Assembly (NCBI GenBank): GCA_038320185.1
Contig: JBBQDZ010000100.1
Coordinates: forward strand, 1-8,730
From: JBBQDZ01 sp038320185
GTDB lineage: Bacteria; Actinomycetota; Thermoleophilia; Gaiellales; Gaiellaceae
Direction of reading: 5' to 3'
DNA: 8,730 nt
Numbering within the stretch: position 1 is the stretch's first letter; every line of letters starts with the position of its first letter. The position numbers were made by a program, and so were the translations under genes. This document shows, in pieces, positions 1 through 5,915 of this stretch. Below the pieces are notes generated by a model that was given only the letters and a program-made list of their open reading frames with translations, did no database searches and was not told where the DNA came from.

Positions 1-573
1 ACGCCCGCGCTCATCACCGACCGGCTGCCGATCCGCAATGCAGGCTGGTTTGTGATCGTCGAGGGCGCGATCCGCGTGACGATTTTCGTCGTGTACCTGA
101 CGGTCATCTCGCTGCTCCCCGATCTCAGACGTGTCTTCCAGTACCACGCCGCCGAGCACAAGGCGATCAACGCCTACGAAGCCGGAGAGGAACTCGAGCC
201 CGAGCGTGTCCAGCGCTTCAGCCTCATCCATCCCCGCTGCGGAACTGCGTTCCTGCTCTGGGTGATGGTGATCGCGATCTTCGTCTTCGCCTTCTTCGGG
301 CGTCCCGCCTGGTACTGGCTGATCGCGACGCGGATCCTCCTGCTGCCGGTGATCGCGGGCCTTGCGTACGAGCTGATCCGGTTCGCCGGAAAGCACACCG
401 GCAATCGCGTCCTCATGACACTGCTCGCGCCGGGGCTCTGGCTCCAGCGACTGACGACCCGCGAGCCCACGCTCGCACAGCTCGAGGTTTCGATCCGCGC
501 GCTGCGCGAGGTGCTCGATCGGGAGTCCCACGCGGCGCCAGAGGGTGCTCAGCGCGTCGAAATCATGGCCTGA
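1..573 (+). CDS. yqhQ: DUF1385 / YqhQ family membrane protein (5' end missing)
   Basis: The reading frame is open from base 1 to the TGA at 571-573, so the gene enters from the left and only its last 190 residues are here. An internal ATG at 40 or GTG at 52 is not the real start, because family-like sequence continues upstream to the edge. Visible family signatures are the VFQYHAAEHKAINAYEAGEE block (residues 45-64 of the visible part) and HPRCGTAFLL (77-86). Three hydrophobic segments lie at about 24-40, 82-99 and 103-122, and the C-terminal tail is charged and helical. The family is often labelled a putative metal-dependent enzyme of the membrane, but its activity is not established. The gene commonly sits just upstream of prfA in Gram-positive genomes, which fits. 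Here a transposase and a repeat cluster separate the two. Identification is secure; function is unknown. Confidence 0.93.
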   Translation, partial: TPALITDRLPIRNAGWFVIVEGAIRVTIFVVYLTVISLLPDLRRVFQYHAAEHKAINAYEAGEELEPERVQRFSLIHPRCGTAFLLWVMVIAIFVFAFFGRPAWYWLIATRILLLPVIAGLAYELIRFAGKHTGNRVLMTLLAPGLWLQRLTTREPTLAQLEVSIRALREVLDRESHAAPEGAQRVEIMA

Positions 574-1054
574 CGACTTGGCTAGCGAGGGGCTTGCGGT
601 GGCGCGTCTGGGCCACTCGTAGCGCTCGTACGGGCTGCCGCTCCAGCGCCAGTCTCCCGGGTGCCGGCAGCCCCGCGCGAATCGGATTCGCGAGCACGTA
701 GGCGCAGGCGTGCGCGAGGTGGCTGTCGCTCTGGATCAGCCGGGAGGCGAACCGGTCGCCAAAGAGGTGTCCACTCCGCCGGTACTTGGCGTTAAAGAGC
801 TCCGCGTAGCGGCCGTTGAGGAGCTGCATACCCTTCGAGAGCTCCGCCCGCGTCGCTTCGACGACGAGGTGGTAGTGGTTACTCATCAGGCAGAACGCGT
901 GGCAACGCCAGCCGTAGCGGCGAATCGCGAGTGCCAGTAGCGACAGGAACAGACGGCGGTCGTCGTCGTCGAGGAAGATCGCAGTACGCGCCACCCCCCG
1001 AGTCGTCACGTGGTAGATGCCGTCGGGGAGGAGCGAACGCGGAAGTCGCGCCAT
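563..1054 (-). CDS. REP-associated tyrosine transposase (RAYT, Y1/HUH family), C-terminus frameshifted
   Basis: This is a 163-residue single-domain HUH endonuclease of the Y1 transposase group. Such proteins nick single-stranded DNA through a 5'-phosphotyrosine and are thought to mobilise REP hairpins. The start is ATG at 1054-1052, because the family N-terminus (MARLPRSLLPDGIYHVTTRG) begins there. The frame stays open upstream to 1231, but only through repeat DNA. The metal-binding HUH motif is H60-Y61-H62 in LMSNHYHLVVE, and the catalytic tyrosine is probably Y119 in CAYVLANPIRAGL. After AGL (codons 676-668) the protein stops resembling the family. The expected ending appears in the +1 frame from 669 to 613 as CRHPGDWRWSGSPYERYEW, matching the family's HPxxWxWSS(Y) pattern, so a net two-base loss or one-base gain seems to have occurred. 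The current frame runs into the last 11 bases of yqhQ. The catalytic core is intact and the tail is probably damaged; it may be a decaying gene. Confidence 0.85.
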   Translation of the reverse strand: MARLPRSLLPDGIYHVTTRGVARTAIFLDDDDRRLFLSLLALAIRRYGWRCHAFCLMSNHYHLVVEATRAELSKGMQLLNGRYAELFNAKYRRSGHLFGDRFASRLIQSDSHLAHACAYVLANPIRAGLPAPGRLALERQPVRALRVAQTRHRKPLASQVVRP

Positions 1055-1146
1055 GGGTCGACCGTAGCCGCCGCAGAGCGCGAAGTAGCGGCTGTGCACG
1101 AATCGGTTCAGACTTTTTCCAACGGCCGTGTCCAGACCCGGCACCT

Positions 1147-1166
1147 TCCAGGGACAGTCCCTAGAC
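1147..1166 (+). repeat. REP-like palindrome, copy 1 (degenerate)
   Basis: The core GGGAC-A-GTCCC at 1151-1161 forms a perfect 5-base stem, and AGGGAC/GTCCCT extends it by one pair. Outside this, C1149 faces A1163 and C1148 pairs with G1164. It matches the other copies on its left side (CCAGGGACAG) but has T instead of A after ACAG and CTAGAC in place of CTGGAC. It is therefore the most diverged copy. Orientation is the same as the other four. Confidence 0.7.
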
Positions 1167-1203
1167 GAGGCCCTGCCGGGCCCCTTTGCTCTAGCCACGT
1201 CCC

Positions 1204-1224
1204 GTCCAGGGACAGACCCCAGAC
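1204..1224 (+). repeat. REP-like palindrome, copy 2
   Basis: Left arm GTCCAGGG, loop ACAGA, right arm CCCCAGAC. Two right-arm positions differ from the perfect complement CCCTGGAC. The GGGAC core starts at 1209, 58 bases after the core of copy 1. It is preceded by CCACGTCCC, which resembles the outer right arm of the copy at 7505-7537. Confidence 0.8.
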
Positions 1225-1257
1225 TTGGCACGAAGCGCCCACGGACGAAAAGGCCAA

Positions 1258-1278
1258 GTCCAGGGACAGACCCTGGAC
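1258..1278 (+). repeat. REP-like palindrome, copy 3 (perfect)
   Basis: A perfect inverted repeat: arms GTCCAGGG (1258-1265) and CCCTGGAC (1271-1278) around loop ACAGA (1266-1270). The core starts 54 bases after that of copy 2. It is the clearest copy of the cluster next to the RAYT, and its core with loop is identical to that of the copy at 7505-7537. Confidence 0.88.
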
Positions 1279-1337
1279 GGTGCCCCGACGGCCACGGCCT
1301 CTACGGACGCGTCCCGGAGCGAGATCGGTGGAGCCTG

Positions 1338-1366
1338 TCGAAGCCGGTGAGGGCGCGGGCTATCCT
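1338..1366 (+). promoter_or_regulatory. Candidate prfA promoter, leaderless or nearly so
   Basis: TATCCT at 1361-1366 resembles a sigma-70-class -10 box and ends nine bases before the prfA ATG at 1376. Transcription would therefore start at or just before the start codon. A weak -35 match, TCGAAG, lies at 1338-1343 with a 17-base spacer. No Shine-Dalgarno sequence precedes the ATG, which agrees with a leaderless message. If real, prfA and the operon have their own promoter downstream of the repeat and transposase insertion. This comes from motif reading only. Confidence 0.35.
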
Positions 1367-1375
1367 GGCTTCGAG

Positions 1376-2422
1376 ATGGCGGGCGTCGCCGACCTAGTCG
1401 AGGGCCTGGAACGGCGGTACCGCGAGACGCAGGAGCGGATGTCGGATCCTGCCGTCTACAACGACCGCCGCGAGGCGGCGGGCATCGGTCGGCGCCTGAA
1501 GGAACTCGAGGCGCCATACCGGCTCGCGCAGGAATGGCGCGAGGCCTCGGCGGACGTCGAGACAGCCCTCGACGACCCCGAGCTCCGCGAGCTCCTGCCC
1601 GATGCGCAAGCCCGCCTGGCCCGGCTCGAGGAGGAGCTCAAACTTGCTCTCGTCGAGTCCGACCCCGCCGACCGCAAGGACGTCATCCTCGAGGTGCGGC
1701 AGGGGGTGGGGGGCGACGAGGCGGCGTTGTGGGCCGGCGACGTGTTCCGGATGCTCACCCGCTACGCCGAGCGCCGCGGCTTCGAGTGGGAGCAGCTCGG
1801 GGGCAGCCCCAGCGAGGGTGGCGGCTTCAAGGAGGTCACCTACGCCGTCAAGGGGGACGGCGCCTTCTCGGTCTTCAAGTGGGAAGGCGGCACGCATCGC
1901 GTGCAACGGGTGCCGGAGACCGAGTCGCAGGGTCGGACCCACACCTCCACGGCCACCGTGGCCGTCATGCCCGAGGCGGAGGAGGTCGAAGTCGAGATAG
2001 ACCCGAACGAGCTCAAGATCGACGTTTACCGCTCCACCGGTCCCGGCGGCCAGAGCGTCAACACGACGGACTCGGCCGTCAGGATCACGCACCTGCCAAC
2101 GGGCGTCGTGGTGGCGATGCAGGACGAGAAGTCACAGCTCCAGAACAAGACCAAGGCGCTGCGGGTTTTGCGCGCGCGACTCTACGAGCTGGAGCGCAGC
2201 CGCCAGCAGGCCGAGCTCGACGCGAGCCGGCGATTGCAGATCGGTACCGGCGAGCGGGCGGAGAAGATCCGCACCTACAACTTCGCCGAGAACCGCGTCA
2301 CCGACCATCGCATCAAACTCACGGTCCACCGGCTCGAGCAGGTGCTCCAGGGTGACCTCGCCGAGTTCACGGAGGCGCTCGAGGGCGAAGATCGGCGGCG
2401 GCGGCTGGAGAGTGCCCTTTGA
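1376..2422 (+). CDS. prfA: Peptide chain release factor 1
   Basis: RF1 recognises UAG and UAA in the ribosomal A site and triggers hydrolysis of peptidyl-tRNA. The 348-residue product is close to the usual 355-360. An N-terminal helical domain (about 1-100) is followed by the RF core. The codon-recognition tripeptide is P180-E181-T182 in HRVQRVPETESQGRTHTS, an RF1-type PxT rather than the SPF of RF2. The catalytic GGQ is at 224-226 in STGPGGQSVNTTDSAVRI. ATG 1376 is chosen because the RF1 N-terminus begins there; upstream codons in this frame lie in repeat DNA. The stop TGA (2420-2422) overlaps a TTG at 2419. The last 20 codons lie inside a 107-base tandem duplication, but the first copy still encodes a full C-terminus. 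The neighbouring prmC encodes the enzyme that methylates the GGQ glutamine, a classic pairing. Confidence 0.97.
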   Translation: MAGVADLVEGLERRYRETQERMSDPAVYNDRREAAGIGRRLKELEAPYRLAQEWREASADVETALDDPELRELLPDAQARLARLEEELKLALVESDPADRKDVILEVRQGVGGDEAALWAGDVFRMLTRYAERRGFEWEQLGGSPSEGGGFKEVTYAVKGDGAFSVFKWEGGTHRVQRVPETESQGRTHTSTATVAVMPEAEEVEVEIDPNELKIDVYRSTGPGGQSVNTTDSAVRITHLPTGVVVAMQDEKSQLQNKTKALRVLRARLYELERSRQQAELDASRRLQIGTGERAEKIRTYNFAENRVTDHRIKLTVHRLEQVLQGDLAEFTEALEGEDRRRRLESAL

Positions 2423-2576
2423 CGGTCGGCGCCGTACTCTCCGAGGCGGCGAACTACCTCGGACGGAAGGAGTTCACGGAGGCGCTCGAGGGCGAAGATC
2501 GGCGGCGGCGGCTGGAGGGTGCCCTTTGACGGTCGGCGCCGTGCTCTCCGAGGCGGCGAACTACCTCGGACGGAAG
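2363..2576 (+). repeat. 107-base tandem duplication across the prfA/prmC junction
   Basis: Bases 2363-2469 are repeated directly at 2470-2576 with only two differences: A2411 versus G2518 and A2436 versus G2543. Each copy holds the last part of prfA, its TGA, the overlapping TTG start of prmC and about 16 prmC codons. Because 107 is not a multiple of three, the copies are read in different frames. The first copy supplies the prfA end and the second the prmC start. The novel joint has only one base of microhomology (G). The two mismatches argue against a simple assembly stutter. Confidence 0.97.
2419..2529 (+). CDS. 36-codon chimeric reading frame made by the junction duplication
   Basis: Starting at the TTG inside copy 1 (2419-2421), which was presumably the ancestral prmC start, the frame reads 17 PrmC-like residues (LTVGAVLSEAANYLGRK). 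It then crosses the duplication joint into 19 residues of the PrfA tail (EFTEALEGEDRRRRLEGAL) and ends at TGA 2527-2529. It overlaps the prfA stop at its start (TTGA) and the real prmC TTG at its end (TTGA again). A GGAG at 2407-2410 lies eight bases before the TTG. It may be translated and may carry terminating ribosomes from prfA to prmC. No independent function is claimed, and it may simply be a by-product of the duplication. Confidence 0.3.
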   Translation: MTVGAVLSEAANYLGRKEFTEALEGEDRRRRLEGAL

Positions 2577-3359
2577 GGCGTCGAGACGCCTCGCCTCGAC
2601 GCGGAGCTCCTCCTCGGCAAGGCGCTCGGTCTGTCGCGGATCGAGCTCTACACGGGACACGACCGGCCCCTGAACGAGCCGGAGCTCGAGGCCTGTCGTG
2701 AGCTCCTGCGCCGGCGGGGGCGCCGTGAGCCGCTTGCCTACGTCCTGGGAGAGTGGGGCTTCCGACGTCTTACTCTGCGAGTGGACTCGCGGGCTCTCGT
2801 GCCGCGCCCCGAAACCGAGGTCGTGGTCGACCGATGCCTCGCGCTCATCGAGGGGATCGCGGAGCCGCTGGTGCTCGACCTCGGAACCGGAAGTGGAGCG
2901 ATTGCGCTCGCGCTGGCAGATGAACACCCTGACGTCACCGTCGTCGCGCTCGAACGCTCTCCCGAGGCCCTCGCGCTGGCCGCCGAGAATGTCGCCGCAC
3001 ATGGCCTCGAAGGAAGAGTCGCACTACGTCACGGCGACTTCGACTCTGCCAGCGGGTCGTTCGACCTCGTCGTGTCGAACCCACCGTACGTGGCCGCCCA
3101 CGAGCTCGCCGATCTCCAACCGGAAGTTCGCGACTGGGAGCCGCGCGAGGCTCTCCTGGGTGGTCTCGATGTCGTCGATCGCATCGCGGTCGCGGCCGCC
3201 CGGACGCTGCGGGGCGGCGGTTGGGTTGTCCTCGAGGTCCATGCGGGGCACGCCGACGACGTGGTGCAGCGACTTCGGTCGTGCGGATACTCCTCCCCCC
3301 GGGTGACGAACGACCTGGCAGGGCGTCAGCGGGTGGTGGAGGCGCAATGGCCGACCTGA
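2526..3359 (+). CDS. prmC: Release factor glutamine methyltransferase
   Basis: PrmC (HemK) transfers a methyl group from S-adenosylmethionine to the glutamine of the GGQ motif in RF1 and RF2, increasing termination efficiency. The 277-residue product is of usual size. It has an N-terminal helical substrate-binding domain (about 1-80), the family block RALVPRPETE (89-98), the SAM-binding loop VLDLGTGSGAIAL (116-128), and the catalytic NPPY at 185-188 in VVSNPPYVA. TTG 2526 is chosen because GGAGG (2514-2518) sits seven bases upstream and the family N-terminus begins there. The frame is open back to an ATG at 2352, but that 58-residue extension is out-of-frame prfA and duplicated sequence. G2518 gives this copy a better Shine-Dalgarno (GGAGG) than copy 1 (GGAGA). 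The 3' end overlaps the next gene by 13 bases. Confidence 0.95.
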   Translation: MTVGAVLSEAANYLGRKGVETPRLDAELLLGKALGLSRIELYTGHDRPLNEPELEACRELLRRRGRREPLAYVLGEWGFRRLTLRVDSRALVPRPETEVVVDRCLALIEGIAEPLVLDLGTGSGAIALALADEHPDVTVVALERSPEALALAAENVAAHGLEGRVALRHGDFDSASGSFDLVVSNPPYVAAHELADLQPEVRDWEPREALLGGLDVVDRIAVAAARTLRGGGWVVLEVHAGHADDVVQRLRSCGYSSPRVTNDLAGRQRVVEAQWPT

Positions 3360-3952
3360 TCGATGAGGCGGTTGCGGCGCTCATGGATGGCAAGCCGATC
3401 GTGCTGCCGACTGACACCGTCTACGGCCTCTGTGTGAATGCCTACCGGGATGACCCCGTACGGAGCATCTACCAGCTGAAGGGGCGTCCCGGCTCAGTGC
3501 CTGCCGCGCTTCTGTGTAGTGACCTGGACATGATTCTCGAGTGCGTCCCGGAGCTGCGCGGGCGAGCTGCGACGATCGCCAGGTCGCTCTTGCCCGGGCC
3601 GTACACGCTGGTCCTACCGAATCCGGCACACCGCTTTCGTTGGGCGACGGGTGAGCGGCCGGGCACGATCGGGGTGCGCGTTCCGGCCCTTCCCCCGATG
3701 GCACGCGCGGTCATCGATCGAGTGGGCTGTGTGATCGCGAGCAGCGCCAACGCCCATGGTGGCCCCGAACCCCGACGCCTGGACGATGTTCCGGTCGCGA
3801 TACGGCGCGCGTGCGCCGTTCTCATCGACGGCGGCGAGCTCCCGGGGCTCTCCTCGACGGTCATCGACTTCACGGACGGCGACCCTCGAGTCCTGCGGGA
3901 GGGCGCCGGCTCGGCCGTCGAAGCGCTCAGCCGCGTAGCTCTGCTCGGGTAA
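3347..3952 (+). CDS. tsaC: L-threonylcarbamoyladenylate synthase (YrdC/Sua5 domain)
   Basis: This cytoplasmic enzyme condenses threonine, bicarbonate and ATP to threonylcarbamoyl-AMP, the first step of t6A37 formation on ANN-decoding tRNAs. The 201-residue protein is a lone YrdC domain, so it is TsaC-like in size and lacks the extra C-terminal domain of full-length Sua5. Motifs are PTDTVYGL (21-28), KGRP (45-48), LLPGPYTLVL (81-90), TIGVRVP (107-113), SSAN (132-135) and SSTVID (169-174). Together these cover the basic nucleotide-binding groove. The ATG at 3347 follows GGAGG (3338-3342) by four bases and overlaps the end of prmC by 13 bases, suggesting coupled translation. Whether to call it tsaC, sua5 or ywlC is a naming matter; the activity is well supported. 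Confidence 0.93.
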   Translation: MADLIDEAVAALMDGKPIVLPTDTVYGLCVNAYRDDPVRSIYQLKGRPGSVPAALLCSDLDMILECVPELRGRAATIARSLLPGPYTLVLPNPAHRFRWATGERPGTIGVRVPALPPMARAVIDRVGCVIASSANAHGGPEPRRLDDVPVAIRRACAVLIDGGELPGLSSTVIDFTDGDPRVLREGAGSAVEALSRVALLG

Positions 3953-3996
3953 TCGCAGCAGTACGATTGCTGCCAGTCGAGGGAAGGAGGGCGGGC
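3953..3996 (+). promoter_or_regulatory. Gap before glyA: small hairpin, possible -10 box, strong ribosome binding site
   Basis: This is the only clear intercistronic gap in the operon apart from the duplicated junction. GCAGCA (3955-3960) and TGCTGC (3968-3973) can form a 6-base stem with a 7-base loop. TACGAT at 3962-3967 resembles a -10 box but has no good -35 partner. GGAAGGAGG at 3982-3990 is a near-perfect Shine-Dalgarno sequence six bases before the glyA ATG, far stronger than at any other gene here. Extra glyA translation is likely; a separate promoter is only possible. Confidence 0.4.
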
Positions 3997-5289
3997 ATGG
4001 CCGTCGCGCAGGAAACCATCCAGCACCTCCGGAGTGCCGGCCTCGAGGAGGTCGATCCGGCGGTCGGGGAGCTGCTCGAGCGCGAGGCGGATCGCCAGCG
4101 AGGTCAGATCGAGTTGATCGCCTCCGAGAACTTCACTTGGCCGAGCGTGCTCGAGGCGCTGGGCAGCGTCCCGACGAACAAGTACGCGGAGGGGTATCCA
4201 GGCCGCCGGTACTACGGCGGCTGCGAGGTCGTGGACGAGATCGAGCAGCTCGCGATCGACCGAGCTAGGGAGCTCTTCGGTGCCGAGCACGCGAACGTGC
4301 AGCCGCACGCGGGAGCGCAGGCGAACATGGGCGCCTATTCGGCCGTCCTCGAGCCGGGCGACACGATCCTCTCCCTGAGTCTCGATCACGGAGGCCACCT
4401 CACGCACGGCCTCAAGGTCAACTTCTCGGGCCGGCTCTACACGATCGTCCATTACGGAGTGAGCCGCGAGACGATGGTGGTCGACTACGACGAGGTGCTC
4501 GCCCTCGCGAAGGAGTATCGGCCGAGAATGATCATCTGCGGCGGCTCTGCCTATCCGCGCGTCGTGGAAGCGGACCGGTTCCGCGCGATCGCCGACGAGG
4601 TCGGCGCCTACCTCCTCTGCGACATGGCCCACTTCTCCGGCCTCGTCGCCGCCGGCTTACATCCCAACCCGGTCCCCTATTGCGACTTCGTCACCTCGAC
4701 GACACACAAGACCCTTGCCGGACCGCGTGCCGGCTTCATCCTCTGCAAGGAGGAGCATGCGAAGGCTGTCGATCGCGCCGTCTTTCCCGGCATGCAGGGT
4801 GGGCCGTTGATGCACGCGATCGCCGCGAAGGCGGTGTGCTTTGCGATCGCGGGCACCGTTGCCTTTCGCGAGTATCAGGCCCAGGTGCGGGCGAACGCCG
4901 ACACACTGGCGAAGACGCTGCTGAACGGCGGCCTCGACGTCCTGACCGGGGGAACCGACACGCACCTGCTCCAGGTCGACCTCCGCGATTCTTCCTGGAC
5001 CGGCAAGGATGCGCAGGAGCGTCTCGAAGAGGTGCGGATCACAGCGAACCGGAACACCGTGCCCTTCGACGAGCGACCGCCGATGATCGCCTCCGGGGTG
5101 CGGCTCGGGACGCCCGCGGCGACAATGCGCGGGTTCCTCGAGGAGGACTTCCGCGAGGTCGGGCGGATCATCGTGGCCGCGCTTGACGCCGCTGCAGACC
5201 TCGAGGCGCTGCGTGTGCGGGTCGCAGCCCTCTGTGACCGGCACCCCCTCTACCCGGGCTTCCGGGGCTACACGAGCTACGCCGCCTGA
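3997..5289 (+). CDS. glyA: Serine hydroxymethyltransferase
   Basis: This PLP enzyme converts serine and tetrahydrofolate to glycine and 5,10-methylene-tetrahydrofolate, the main source of one-carbon units for purines, thymidylate and methionine. The product is 430 residues, the normal length. Seen in order: QIELIASENF (37-46) and NKYAEGYPGRRYYGG (61-75) at the active site, NVQPHAGAQAN (100-110), DMAHFSGLVAAG (209-220), and the PLP-lysine segment TSTTHKTLAGPRAG with K238. Next come MQGGPLMHAIAAKAV (266-280) and the late RLGTPAATMRGF (369-380). ATG 3997 is supported by the strong Shine-Dalgarno sequence at 3982-3990; the frame continues upstream only as out-of-frame tsaC sequence. The stop TGA (5287-5289) shares one base with the upp ATG. 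No key residue is missing. Confidence 0.98.
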   Translation: MAVAQETIQHLRSAGLEEVDPAVGELLEREADRQRGQIELIASENFTWPSVLEALGSVPTNKYAEGYPGRRYYGGCEVVDEIEQLAIDRARELFGAEHANVQPHAGAQANMGAYSAVLEPGDTILSLSLDHGGHLTHGLKVNFSGRLYTIVHYGVSRETMVVDYDEVLALAKEYRPRMIICGGSAYPRVVEADRFRAIADEVGAYLLCDMAHFSGLVAAGLHPNPVPYCDFVTSTTHKTLAGPRAGFILCKEEHAKAVDRAVFPGMQGGPLMHAIAAKAVCFAIAGTVAFREYQAQVRANADTLAKTLLNGGLDVLTGGTDTHLLQVDLRDSSWTGKDAQERLEEVRITANRNTVPFDERPPMIASGVRLGTPAATMRGFLEEDFREVGRIIVAALDAAADLEALRVRVAALCDRHPLYPGFRGYTSYAA

Positions 5290-5915
5290 TGCCGGTCACA
5301 GAGGTCTCGCACCCTCTCGTCCAGCACAAGCTTTCTTACTTGCGAGACCGCGGCACTCCCACCGTCCACTTCCGGAAGCTCGTCGAGGAGGTGACGCTTC
5401 TCCTCACCTACGAGGCGACGAAGGACCTGCCGACGGAGCCGGTCGAGATCGACACCCCCCTCGAACGGGCGCCCTTCCCGCGAATCTCCGGGAAGAAGGT
5501 GGCAGTCTGCCCGATTCTGCGAGCTGGACTCGGCATGCTCGACGGCGTTCTGGCGCTGATCTCCGGCGCACGCGTGGGTTTCATCGGCCTCTACCGCGAC
5601 GAGACGACGCTCCAGCCGGTCGAGTATTACGTCAAGCTCCCGCAGGACGTCGCCGACCGAGACGTGATCCTGCTCGACCCGATGCTCGCCACCGGGAACT
5701 CGACCTCCTCGGCCGTGCGGACAGTCAAGGAGGCCGGAGCGTCGAATGTCAGGCTGATCTCGATCATCGCCGCGCCGGAGGGGATCGCCAACGTCGCGGG
5801 AACTCATCCGGACGTGCAGATCGTCGTGGCAGCGATCGACCGCGGTCTGAACGAGCGCGGCTTCATCGTCCCGGGGCTCGGCGACGCGGGCGACCGGTTG
5901 TACGGGACGAAGTGA
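5289..5915 (+). CDS. upp: Uracil phosphoribosyltransferase
   Basis: Upp makes UMP from uracil and PRPP in pyrimidine salvage. The 208-residue product matches the family length. Signatures are HPLVQHKLSYLRD near the N-terminus (8-20), LLTYEATKDL (38-47), PILRAGLGMLDGVL (75-88), the PRPP-binding loop LLDPMLATGNS (128-138) and the uracil-binding C-terminus GFIVPGLGDAGDRLYGTK (191-208). The loop has Asn where many homologues have Gly (ATGNS rather than ATGGS), a conservative variant. ATG 5289-5291 overlaps the glyA stop by one base (TGATG), typical of translational coupling. The glyA-upp pairing is common in Gram-positive genomes and links one-carbon and nucleotide supply. Confidence 0.97.
   Translation: MPVTEVSHPLVQHKLSYLRDRGTPTVHFRKLVEEVTLLLTYEATKDLPTEPVEIDTPLERAPFPRISGKKVAVCPILRAGLGMLDGVLALISGARVGFIGLYRDETTLQPVEYYVKLPQDVADRDVILLDPMLATGNSTSSAVRTVKEAGASNVRLISIIAAPEGIANVAGTHPDVQIVVAAIDRGLNERGFIVPGLGDAGDRLYGTK

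Larger units (their letters stand above)
1055..1375. other. Non-coding stretch between RAYT and prfA with a REP-like cluster
   Basis: These 321 bases hold no convincing gene. Frames that stay open here translate into low-complexity Arg/Pro-rich sequence read through repeats. The stretch contains three REP-like palindromes (1147-1166, 1204-1224, 1258-1278), a small hairpin GGCCC/GGGCC at 1169-1182, and an 8-base inverted pair GACTTGGC (1222-1229) / GCCAAGTC (1253-1260). The inverted pair joins the second and third palindromes. The last 50 bases carry the likely prfA promoter. The palindromes lie upstream of the RAYT start codon on its own strand, the arrangement expected if they are that enzyme's substrates. 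Confidence 0.7.

Noticed and set aside
1055..1231. Upstream extension of the RAYT frame (59 extra residues)
   Set aside because: The added sequence is a translation of the repeat cluster; the family N-terminus begins at the ATG at 1054.
1147..1278. CRISPR array
   Set aside because: The units are short palindromes with imperfect copies and no conserved-length unique spacers; no cas genes are present. REP-like repeats with a RAYT explain them better.
1010..1375. Long N-terminal extension of prfA
   Set aside because: It reads antisense to the RAYT start and through three palindromes; RF1 homology begins at the ATG at 1376.
2352..2525. 58-residue N-terminal extension of PrmC
   Set aside because: It is out-of-frame prfA tail plus duplicated DNA; GGAGG and the family start support TTG 2526.
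3469..4632. 387-codon minus-strand frame
   Set aside because: Antisense shadow of tsaC and glyA, caused by high GC at third positions; no domain recognisable.
5183..5911. Large N-terminal extension of the WecA-like protein
   Set aside because: Arg/Pro-rich sequence overlapping glyA and upp in another frame; the membrane domain begins right after GTG 5912.
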